From: Escarpia spicata
Taxonomy: Eukaryota > Annelida > Polychaeta > Sabellida > Siboglinidae
NCBI GenBank assembly: GCA_963995525.1
Contig: OZ023208.1
Location: forward strand, 19,487,699 to 19,551,698
DNA length: 64,000 nucleotides
Direction of reading: 5' to 3'
The notes beneath the pieces were generated by a model, which searched no databases, was not told where the DNA came from, and saw only the letters and a program-made list of their open reading frames with translations. Shown piece by piece: positions 23,601 through 35,600 of this stretch. The position numbers and the translations under genes are program-made. How positions within the stretch are numbered: position 1 is the stretch's first letter; the number at the start of each line of letters is the position of its first letter.

Positions 23601-26600
23601 AACTATCCTTTTCACACAAGCCTATAGGTTTAGTGGCTACCAGCACACTACTGAGCCTAAACTACCATGCAGGTGTGAAAAACGTCCTGATGTATTGGAA
23701 CTTGAGCCACTAATTAACTGTCCACCAAGCTGTAGCATAGCAGTTTTATAATAATAGTAATCCACGAGTTAAGTGGCAGTGATCTACTTTTTATCATTCA
23801 TGTGATGTTTATTGTGAGCAGGGCGGACAAATGGTTATCATACGTAGACAGGTACAAAAAGAAACTCACGTTTTCTATAAAAAGAACACGTTTGCCTATT
23901 AGTGGCATATATTTCCTATTGTTGCCGTTTCTGCCGGGCAGAAATCAAACAACCCTGTAGGTAATTATTAATCAAATGTTTTTTGGTGAATCATAGTTAC
24001 AGACCATAAAGGGTTATGATGGAAGTAAAATGTTTACATGTTTACTGTTCACTTATTGCACCATGTCTTGCATTTAGAGGAGTAATTATAATAGAAAATA
24101 ACATGTTGTTTTTAAATACATGCATTGGTGAGAAACTGGGAATTACTTTTCTGTGGCCTAAGAATAACTAATTTCACAAACTTCCTGCTTATATAAAACA
24201 ACTGCATAAAAATAGATATCAGACACAGACTCTGCATGTGACAGATGTGTTGAGAAGGGGAATAGCTTCCCAGCCACACCCACTAGACCCCTGGACAGTT
24301 GGGTTTACATTTTAAGGGGTCATCCAGAAACAACCAAATGTCAACCATTAGAAGAGTTGACATAGTTCTGCTATACACAAGAAATCTGTATTTGATAGAA
24401 TCATTCTAGTGTCATCATCAGCATATAGTAGAACATACATTTTCAAGAAAATGTCTACATCATCATTACTAAGGTTGTTTTAAATTTCATCAGCTGCCAT
24501 GTCAAGTCCCTTATACTTATGACCAACACTCCGTTCAAAATCATTCAGGTAAATAGCAAATAACAAAGGAGACAAGTTTTCTCCTTGTGGTAACTCTACA
24601 TCACATCAGAAGAAGGCTGACACAGCTCCCCAAAATGCAAAATTTTTACACTATCTAATGATGTGGTTTTGAGAAGGGCCCTTGAGACTATCCCCTTGCA
24701 GTAGATTTTGTGTATTGTGCCAGAAAAGAAACCTGGAAGCCTCTGCCAGTGACCAATTACAGATTAGTCAGTTTCCGTCAGGCAGGCGGGCCCTCCACAG
24801 TGAGGTGTGACAGATGTTGTAAGAAACGGGATTAGCCAGATAGAGCTGCTCCTGCAGTAGACAATTTAGTTAGCAAATTTAGCATTTTTGGGGACCTTTG
24901 GTGCCCTTAGAATGATTCAATCAAATACAGATTTCTTGTGTATAGTGGCACTACCACATGAAATGTATATGCAAAATTAGAGAAAAAGGTACAGAAGAGT
25001 TTTTGAAAAAAATAGGCAAAATGTGAAAATTTACCAGTTTTTTTTTGGGGGGGGGGGGTCATTAGGTGCCCTTAGAATGATTAAATAAAATACAGATTTC
25101 TCATGCATAGTGGCAGTGCCCTAAGGTATGTCTATGCAAAATTAGAAAAAAAGTTGCTGAACAGTTTCTGAGATACAGCAGCTAACAGCGGACGGCGGAC
25201 ACAGAGTGATGGCAATAGTCCGTTGGGCCGAAGCCCAAAAGAATAAAAAGTCTGGCCTTATTTATTATTTGTAGTTTGGTTTCTTAGATCAAATGTCAGT
25301 ATTTTTATTTAAATTATAACTGTGCTAAATAAAGTGCATCTCAAACACCTTCTTTAGTAAATAATATTACACCTAAAATATATGTATAAACCAAAATGAA
25401 ACGGAGTTACAAACCTGTGCTTGAAGAGTCGCGGGGCCTCACTGAACTGTCCACCCTGTATCAGCAAATACAACATACAAGTATCACATAACTTAAAATA
25501 ATTACCAGGTCTTACAAAAGCACATTGCTTGAAAATATACAACACAATACCAATATATGGTTGGTACCATGTCAACACCTTTGGAAAATTACATTTGTAC
25601 AGTTGCTACAAATACTACAATCATGGTTATGCTTAGTCAGCCCTATTAGTGTGTCATTGAATTCAGAAGATTACTATAACTATTTGTAAATATGTCTAAA
25701 CATTTTACATAGATGCAATTTTTTTGAGTGTTTAATTGATTCAGTTTAATACCATTTATTTTTGGTGGAATTGTTTTCTGTTCAGAACAGTAACATTTTC
25801 AAATGTGAATTTGTAACAAACAACACAATGTCTGGTAAAATGCCATAATTATCAGAATACTGACCTTGGTTGCTGCTGGGGTCTTGGTCTACTGTCATGG
25901 AACGGTGAAGCTGGTGGACCCACAATGTCAGGCTGCCTGGCAGGATCACCTGCAAGTGTAAGACAACGTCTGATGATGTCATTCATGTCACATCTCTCTC
26001 CCCCCTCTCTCTCTCACCCCCCTCTCTCTCCTCTCTCTTCCTCTCTCTCCCCTCCTTCCTCCCCTGCCAGGGCTATGTCTATGTGATTTAATCAACAAAA
26101 CTACTACCTTTTTGGAGCCAAAATGTTTTCTAGAATACCTGGCACAAATGTATTTGTTGAAAAGTTTACATTGACGTGTGTTATATACACTTTTATTTAT
26201 GAAACATTTGTACTGAAGTATAATGACTGTGTTTATCAATTTGTAATCTTGTTTTTTTAAGTAGATATCGACTTTTTTCACTAGGTAAAATACATCTATG
26301 TGCTACAGTAATGCTAGAAGTTTGGTGGCTGTTATTGTAGTTGCGAGCTTAGTATTAAGATGTTTGCCAATGTTTTTGACTGGTTTTTAACCGCTTTCGA
26401 GTCAAAACAGGTTTTGATAAGCTACTGTGCAACAAGCTATCAGCTACAGTGAGTGTAATGGCAACTACACCAAAAATATATAACTTCTGTAAAATAATAA
26501 ATATATGAATAAAATAGAGAAACAGTTACTAACGATTTGATAATTTGCCCCAGGAGATGGCTGTACCTGGATTTCTGCCTCTGAAAATACAATGCACCAT

Positions 26601-29600
26601 TTAGAATTATCAAAAGCAGTCATGTCGTATTACAGAAATATGCTAGCACACTGTGCATCTTTTATATCTATCATCAGACAATTTATTCACTTATTTAATT
26701 CTTCTCCAACAAGCAATTCAACTTTTGTATTTATCATCAGACAAACTATTAACATATTTGATTCTTGCCCTAGAATCAATTCAAGTGATCTACATGATAC
26801 AATTACACATATCTTTACGTTGGTGTGTTGTTGATGTTCCTTACTCGCTAAAAAATCAGCCACCAACAAATTCACCCGGATAAAGGCTAAATGTTGGCCT
26901 GGCAATTTGTTTTAGCTATCTATTTCAGCTAGCTAAACATAAATGTACACACTTTGTTATTACCAACACAAGTCCAATGAAGAGTTGAGAACTTTAATAG
27001 GCCAAATGATGATGGTTATCATTGAACACTTGTACAGAACCATGTGACGAAAGGTTTCTTAATACTCACATTCCTGTAAGCATAGCGATAACATAATCAT
27101 ACAAAAATTGTCACTACTCTGCAATGGAATCAAAACCACTACTAAGAATAAAAATATCCCAACATTCCACAATGTAACTACCAATAGGTGTGGCCATTCT
27201 GTCGGACTAACCTATATTAACTCATTCCCAAATACTGATAATAAAACAGAAAGCCTGTCGAAGCACCAAAACCTTTTGAACAATCTGGCACTGGGTATTA
27301 AACACTTGTTCAATGGCAAATAAATTGGGAAAGTGGTGCAATATTTTCCAAATTGCTTTCCTGACAATGATGTACAATGTGTTTTTAACTAAACATTCTA
27401 AGCAAGGAAAAGGAAGAAAGTAGAGGAAGGCTAGTACATAAAAACAATACGCAATTAGTTGCACCAGTTGTGCATTTTCATTTAGATACTAAAGAACCAA
27501 ATTTGCATTAGGCTAAACCAGCTGAGGAAGCAGCTTTTAGGCGATGTTAACATTTTACAGAATAGCAAATTTAATTTTAAATACTAGCTTGATTTCTTAG
27601 CATATGAAAGAGAGAACAGTCAGCCATTAATCTTGTCTATATAAAGTTGTACTAGAAGGCAATGTTGCTTGGCAGCCCTGCTAAAAATAGCGTCATGACC
27701 CACCACTGTATGATGACAGTACTGAAGTTCTGTTGGTGTGTCTTGTGATTTGTGTGCGATTAATCCATCAAATATAGACGTAGGTTTAACAAGTCTTATA
27801 TCATTATAAAGAACATGATATCACAGTTCCGGTGATAATAAAAATGTTCTAATTGGATGTGAATTAAATTTACATTGATGTAATTTTGAACAGGACACAG
27901 TGCATTCGACAGCTGCATGAGGCTGCTACTAGAGACACGATGCTGGGTTTTGTTCAAATGATTTGTAAATGGTGATAACTTTAAAAGTAATCAAAACAGC
28001 CACATATACAGTTCAGATTTGAAGATGCTATTATTATATATTTACAATGGCATAGAAAGAAAGAAATCCCAGCCTTTTGAAAATGTTAACCCCAAAAATG
28101 TCTATCTCTCCGGGCCCTCCAGATGAAATTCAAACAGATCTGCAAACCGTCACAATGGGCCCATTAGAACATCTAAACATGTCAGCTCCATGCATGGGAA
28201 TCTGACAGAGATATGTGGAGACATACAAACATACACATGTATGTACATAAATACATAGGTAATTTTTAGGTACATACATATTACACAAACATGTCCGTGT
28301 TCTTCATCTTCCTCCACTGTTTCTGACACTAACAATTACCTCAATATTCCTCATTGGATTCCTTTTTTCCTGATGAAGTGAACAAAAAAGTAACTTGTGT
28401 TTCTGTATTTTATTAAGAGTTACTTCCAAAATCCAGCCTGCACTAGTACTCGCTTATTTGTCGCACAATCAGGTTCGCTTGTAAGTAATATTCTCCAATG
28501 CTTCTAGTATGGGTAGGTTTCGTTTAATTCTAAAACAGGATTAATCTTGTCTTGTTATACTAAGCCACAAACTTATACCTACCCTGGGTTTGGCCGATAT
28601 GCTTCACTACTGTCGCTGCTAGATGAAACTCTATAATGAGTGTTACTGGCATACGAAACTGATCTTGAATCTCTGCTAGCGACATTGTCAAATTGAACGT
28701 CACTGTCACTGGTGCCTGCAATTGCAAGAGTATAGTTTTTCTATATATATTTAAATGTTGCACCCTGTCCTTACCTTGTGTGTATGCAAGGGAGGTGAAG
28801 AGGTTGGCTGTGTCAGCAGATGGAAAGCCCAGCTAACACACACATCCACACATGCACGCACACACACAACTGACCAACTAACCAGCCAGCCAGCCAAACA
28901 ACCAACTACCACACAACTGACAGAAACCCATAATTTCAATACACAAAAAATAACATGACTGATAAAAACATCTCTTGTAAGGTTATGAACATTAAACATA
29001 CATGCATGCATGCACACATACAAAGTGCCACAACTCATTATTATAGCTTGACTTTGTATATGTGCATTGTTTTGTTGCTTGGGGAATTTACATACATATT
29101 GTAACATATTACTAACTTATGATGCTTTACGTAGTGATCTTTTGAATTGTTTATTATATAAGCTATAATATTGTTTTATAGCCACTTGCCTACATCAGAA
29201 TACGCCACCTCAACTTGACGCATGTGATGATCCTAAAACATGGAGGAAGAAGCATGCAGGTACATGGTTGAGTAATGCAACAGGCATGTTTTGGGGTCTT
29301 CAAAAGTGTACTTCACTGCATACTGGACCTGACAGCGTTGTGACCTGTTGTAACTGGTCCGAGCATGTGAGCGACTCAAGCTGGTCCATTAATAAAAACA
29401 TAATGTTGTAATCTCATAATAAATTACTTTACATTTTAAATTACTCGTAACTGCAACACTACCGGGCAATTGATTAAATAATCACAATTATGTATATTAA
29501 GACATTTCCAATGATACAAGATTTTATGTTATCACCTCATGTCTTCTTGGCTCTTGCCTTTGCCACATGCTCCCTGGGTGAGGTAACCTGTAAGTCAGCG

Positions 29601-32600
29601 ATGATCCTGTAATGTATCAAGAAATTAGTTGTACAGTAATTTTGTACAGTACCAGATGGCACCAATAAATTATGTGCTTCAAATTATTGTTTTCAACATG
29701 TTTCATAATATAAACTGTCTTTGAAGTTAACATAATCATGTGTCAAGAATCATTGAACACCATGATCTATCAGAATTTTTGAAATTACAGATTATAAATT
29801 TGGTTGGGGAAAATATTGGGGAAATTTGTTTTCTTAGAAATTTAACATTGCAATGACCGCTGATAACCAATTTTTTTAATATGCACAACATATTCACCAT
29901 TTTGCTTCCGGACAAATCTGAGATTTAAGATTGAAACCTGGGTTGATGCTATATCACAAATGATTTTTGCAATTAATTATTATTTGCGATTTTGTGGTAA
30001 ACAAAATTGAAATCACAAACTCTAATTATTGACATTCTTTTTCCTGTCGCTCTACAAAAATCAAACAACTCTACAAAACTAAATAAATAAAAAACTACAA
30101 ACCTGTCGATGAATCACTGGAAATGCTTGGGTTGGTTACAGGATTGCTGCAAAGACAGTGTAGCATACATAATTATCAAAAACCATTCCATATTAGGGGC
30201 CATTCAGAATTGTGTAACATTTTCGTAGCTGTACACAGCATACTAGCGAGTGATTAGCTGGGGTCAAAGCTTGTGTACTAGTTTAATATCTTCATTACCT
30301 TGTCAGGTCTAGATATAATTACCATATTTTCTTTTTTGTGGCGAATAAATAACTACAAAATTTTTTAAAATATTTACAAACAGTGCATTATAGTATATAA
30401 AATGATTTGGTTTATATTTTTTCGTGAAAACATAAAAAAAATAGTGTAAAGAAAATCAATGGTGTCAGGACTGAACCGGCGTCGCCCGATTGTAAAATAA
30501 ATGATGTGAGTATGGGTCATATGTGCCGTCACATCTTGGCATCCCAAAAAGCGCGCCAAAAATATGCATATTCGATGTCCGGCTGCACAGCATCAAATGT
30601 GGAATTTCTAATTCATTGAATTTTTGTTGGCTTGGTTGACATGGAAATAGATAGCAGGATGTAATATAATATGAATTCAAGATATAGGTGTTTTTATTCC
30701 CTTTAAATAAATAAAATTGTCAGTTGACCATATTAATTAATTAAATACAACAAATGTAATCAATTATTACTTTTCAGATGTTCTTTATTGGACTCCTAGT
30801 TAACGTTATATGGTTTCACCTTAACAAAACTGGCTCTATATACTGACCATATGTGAGGTGAGGATACTGCTTCATCATAAACATCACCATCTCCTGCAAA
30901 GGTGATGACAGTATGGCAGGTGTATGACAGGTATCTATAATATTATTTATCACAATTTCATCAAGAAGAGAACAAGTAAAAAGTAAGAGAAAATGTGGAT
31001 GAGAGTTACTGACAGATGATAAAGTTCAAACAAATGTACAATAACAAAGAGGTAAGAGTCAAACATGTCCACAGTGGGCATCAACAGGACTACGCAATGT
31101 ATCAGTTCATGGACAACAATAGTAACAATATGGTAACTTCTTTTGCATCCTAAGTCTTAGAAACAAAGACCAGAGGTGCACCAAAACAAACAGGCTGCTC
31201 AATTTCGAAATCAACTAAGTTCAACAGATGGATGGATATGCCAAGCGACGGTGGAATTGTGTAACATTTTCAACTGATTTAACACTTAATACTAAGATGG
31301 AGCAAATTCTAAAGATTTGGTGCTGCAACAGAGAAAGCCACACTAGGTTGGTTTCACTGTATGCAGATGGATGAGAGATGGCAAGAGAGAGACACACTGA
31401 CAGCCAGTGATAGGACTGTGAGCTACAGCGCAGTGAGAAAGAGACAGGAGACAGAAGCATCAACGATAGGACTGTGAGCTACAGCGCAGTGAGAAAGAGA
31501 CAGGAGACAGAAGCATCAACGATAGGACTGTGAGCTACAGCGCAGTGAGAAAGAGACAGGAGACAGAAGCATCAACGATAGGACTGTGAGCTACAGCGCA
31601 GTGAGAAAGAGACAGGAGACAGAAGCATCAACGATAGGACTGTGAGCTACAGCGCAGTGAGAAAGAGACAGGAGACAGAAGCATCAACGATAGGACTGTG
31701 AGGTACAGCGCAGTGAGAAAGAGACAGGAGACAGAAGCATCAACGATAGGACTGTGAGGTACAGCGCAGTGAGAAAGAGACAGGAGACAGAAGCATCAAC
31801 GATAGGACTGTGAGGTACAGCGCAGTGAGAAAGAGACAGGAGACAGAAGCATCAACGATAGGACTGTGAGCTACAGCGCAGTGAGAAAGAGACAGGAGAC
31901 AGAAGCATCAACGATAGGACTGTGAGGTACAGCGCAGTGAGAAAGAGACAGGAGACAGAAGCATCAACGATAGGACTGTGAGCTACAGCGCAGTGAGAAA
32001 GAGACAGGAGACAGAAGCATCAACGATAGGACTGTGAGGTACAGCGCAGTGAGAAAGAGACAGGAGACAGAAGCATCAACGATAGGACTGTGAGGTACAG
32101 CGCAGTGAGAAAGAGACAGGAGACAGAAGCATCAACGATAGGACTGTGAGGTACAGCGCAGTGAGAAAGAGACAGGAGACAGAAGCATCAACGATAGGAC
32201 TGTGAGCTACAGCGCAGTGAGAAAGAGACAGGAGACAGAAGCATCAACGATAGGACTGTGAGGTACAGCGCAGTGAGAAAGAGACAGGAGACAGAAGCAT
32301 CAACTTGAGTATCTCACATAGTTTGACCAGAGGACTATACTGCACTTGTTTGTTAGATCTGTTGTTACATTCACGAAGCATGCATAGCTTGTGCATGCGA
32401 ATGATGATACAGTGTCACAAGACTACGGCTAGGGTATATTTTATATTTGGACTGGATGCATAGCAGCAACCTTTGGACTCTAGCCAGGGCAGTACAAACA
32501 TGGACATTAAATGAGCATATACAGAGAAGTGGACGCTGCCACTGTTACAGTAGAATTTAGATCAGTGTACATATATACATCCCCAGTATATATTGAGATA

Positions 32601-35600
32601 TATACATAACAAACCTATAATACTGTTACATACTGTAATACATATAATGCAACTCACCGTTTATTTTAGGCTTTCGTGTCACAGCTGGTCTTCTGTTGCC
32701 CACTTTGCCTCCCCGTGAGCCATGCACCTCCGTCGTCTTCCTGTAGCCCTGGGATGGTCTTGAAATGGGGTTATTCCTCCGAGAATTGTCACTGCAGTTC
32801 TTCGAGTCAAGACCATGTCGGATGCGTGCCAATCCTTTCTGTACCTCACTGTTATCCGTGAAGGCAATAGTTATCTGATCATCGCACCCCACCCATGGCA
32901 TACACCTTTCAGGTGTTATGCCAATGTCAAGGAATATGACTTTGTTTTTACTTGGAGTGAGAAGTTTGCGGTAGAACTCGGTAAGCATGACAGGATGCAG
33001 GCAGTAGATAGTGTACGTGCATTTTCCGACCGCTTCTTGGATCATCAAGCTCCGATTTCCAGTCACAGGAAAATCGTCTGCTGCATAATTGATGCTGTCA
33101 CAAATAATAACACAAATTAAGCAGGTTTCAATTACATGCACACTAAAATAGTGAGAGTTGAGTATGTCAATCCACTTGTAAAAATTATTTAATTAGACAT
33201 TATTTAGCTCACAAGAAACTTGATTTTTCTTTCCAATATTTCACATTTCTTATGAGGAAACAATGCCTAGTGAAGCAGGAATTTCTGTACCTTTGATGTA
33301 TATTTATTTAGTTATTAATTTAAGAAATAACAGGAGAGAAAAACATCAACAAATTAACACTTATAGTCACAAATAGTATACACTCCCTCCTCAGTCTTAG
33401 TCTGTCACAAATCAGGTTTGTTGATGATCAAGTCTGTCATCAGTGAACAGATAATTGTGTAGAACTTTGGTTTAATAAAAGACTGCCTACTTTTAAGATT
33501 ATAAAAAAATTGGCTTTGATTGTTAGATCAGGTCACTTGCAAATTATGTAAATAGTACAAAAACTGAATACACTTACCTGATTAACATGTCATAGTAAAT
33601 AAGGAAAAGGTTACTTTTATTTTTCCCAACAACATTGCAAAGCAGTACAAATTATACAGGCATAATTACATTTTGAGAAAGTAAAACATACAAAACTAAT
33701 ACAAATATATAATTAAAATATAAATGTTGCCAAAAAAATTCAAAAGATCAAAAGTAATCACTATCGCAGGAGTTACCCAAAGTAAAAATAGCATGTATAT
33801 ACATGTGTATATTTTTTATGTATCTAATCCTAAGTTTTAGGAAAAAACACAAATAATGGTTGTCAACACTTTTTTAATTGTCTTTCTCTTACATAATGTG
33901 TGTGATGATTGTTGTGTTGATGTGTTGATGTGTTGATGTGTTTTGTATGTTGTGTATATTGTGTTTTGTTCTACAAATGCTTGCCCAAGCCAAAATTATA
34001 ATGCATAAATATACGTATACACTGTATACATAATATACTATATGTAAGTAGTATGATATTAAACTACAAGCTGTACACTGCTACTCTGTCTTGTTAACTA
34101 TTTTATTTAGTCATGTCATGAATGCCTTTTTAACCATTACTTATCGCACTCAACGTGCCCTTTACTAAAATGGCACACTGCCATTTTGAAAACCTAGGCA
34201 AAACACTGTTAAATATGGGTCATGTTAAATATTTAGTCACGCATCGCACGTGCCTTTTTAACAATTGCTCACCGCGTTCTATGTGCCCTTTTTCTGAAAT
34301 GGCACCCTGCCCTTTTGAGAACCTGGACAGAACACTGGAGTAGCGCACCTTTTAATGTGGGTTTTGACAGTGTTACAATGCTAGGGAGGCTTGTCACCCG
34401 CGAGATCTTCTAAGCTTTATAAGTAGCACAGTGCTTTGGCAGTTACAGTGATGGGGTTATGATAAGTTAGAATGGTAGCAAGACTTGTCACGGGCGAGAT
34501 CTTCCAGTCCTTGTATACACATATATAGATATAGGAGTCCTTCTCATTTGAGGTGGGGTGGTCACATGCTCAGGTGACCTTGTGGCGGAATGGCCCCACC
34601 TCTCTCTAGTATGTTTTAATAAGTAGTAGTTTTAGTTGTCAAAATGTTTGTGAGACATCTTTTTGAGAGGTTTTTATGTATTATCTACCACTATTTTAAT
34701 GTAGTGCTTTATAATGTGGGCCTTTATTTAGAATGTATAGGCTAAGTAAACGGGGCAATGTTTAAGACCTCAAATGGCCCACATTTGTTTGTAAATATTT
34801 GCATGTTATAACTCATCCAATAATCTGGTGAGTAATAAATAACTGTCAGAAGGTTATTCTGGCCATATTCTACCATATCTGTTGTTGACTTGTTGCATTG
34901 CAATTTATGCTTTGTTATGCTCATCACGTTTAGATTGTGTTCTACAGCTTATTCTTCAAAATCTGTTAGCACTTCAAAGGGATGCTTGCTTCATAACATC
35001 CAATAAGTTACACTGTGTTAATTACAGCTGTCAAAATGCATGCATGGCCAGACATGCCCAAGTGTTTACGTCTGTAGAGCATCACTGTAGGAAAGACAGC
35101 GCCAGTGAATAGCCAATAATCATCCAACTAGCTTCTAAATTTACAACACACAGCAGGAAACATTATAATTATTACTAACAGTCAATGACAAAGTTAAATT
35201 GTTGTATTCAAATAGAAAACTTTGAATAAAAATATGATAGTTTTATATTGCAATTATAATACTTATTTTATATTCTTCTAAGGCATTTTATAATTATATT
35301 CATAACATTCAGAAAACCATAACTATTTAATGTAATTTAATGGTTCTTCCTAACGCCATCTTAATTTCTTTCTTTCATTATACAATTCTACACCTGTAAA
35401 TTTTATTAATGTTTAGACATGCAGTCATCAGCAGGCTGGTGGCAGTCAAAGTTGTAACATTGTACACAGGCACAACATTGGATGACGTTCACGCACTGGC
35501 TTTATAGAACTTGTAGTGGACTAACTATTTGTTGATAAATTGTAACAAGTCAATTATGACAGTTTCTTAAGGGCATCTGGAGCAGCATTGTTTATAGATT

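Noticed and set aside
28560..28763. Alternative frame of the linker exon (APVTVTFNLTMSLAEIQDQF)
   Set aside because: Open, but its phases do not connect to the neighbouring exons, while the Ser-rich frame does on both sides.
33578..33613. Small exon encoding NLFLIYYDMLI between TIR exons
   Set aside because: Looks TIR-like and has a consensus donor, but the phases fit neither neighbour and the acceptor lacks a pyrimidine tract.
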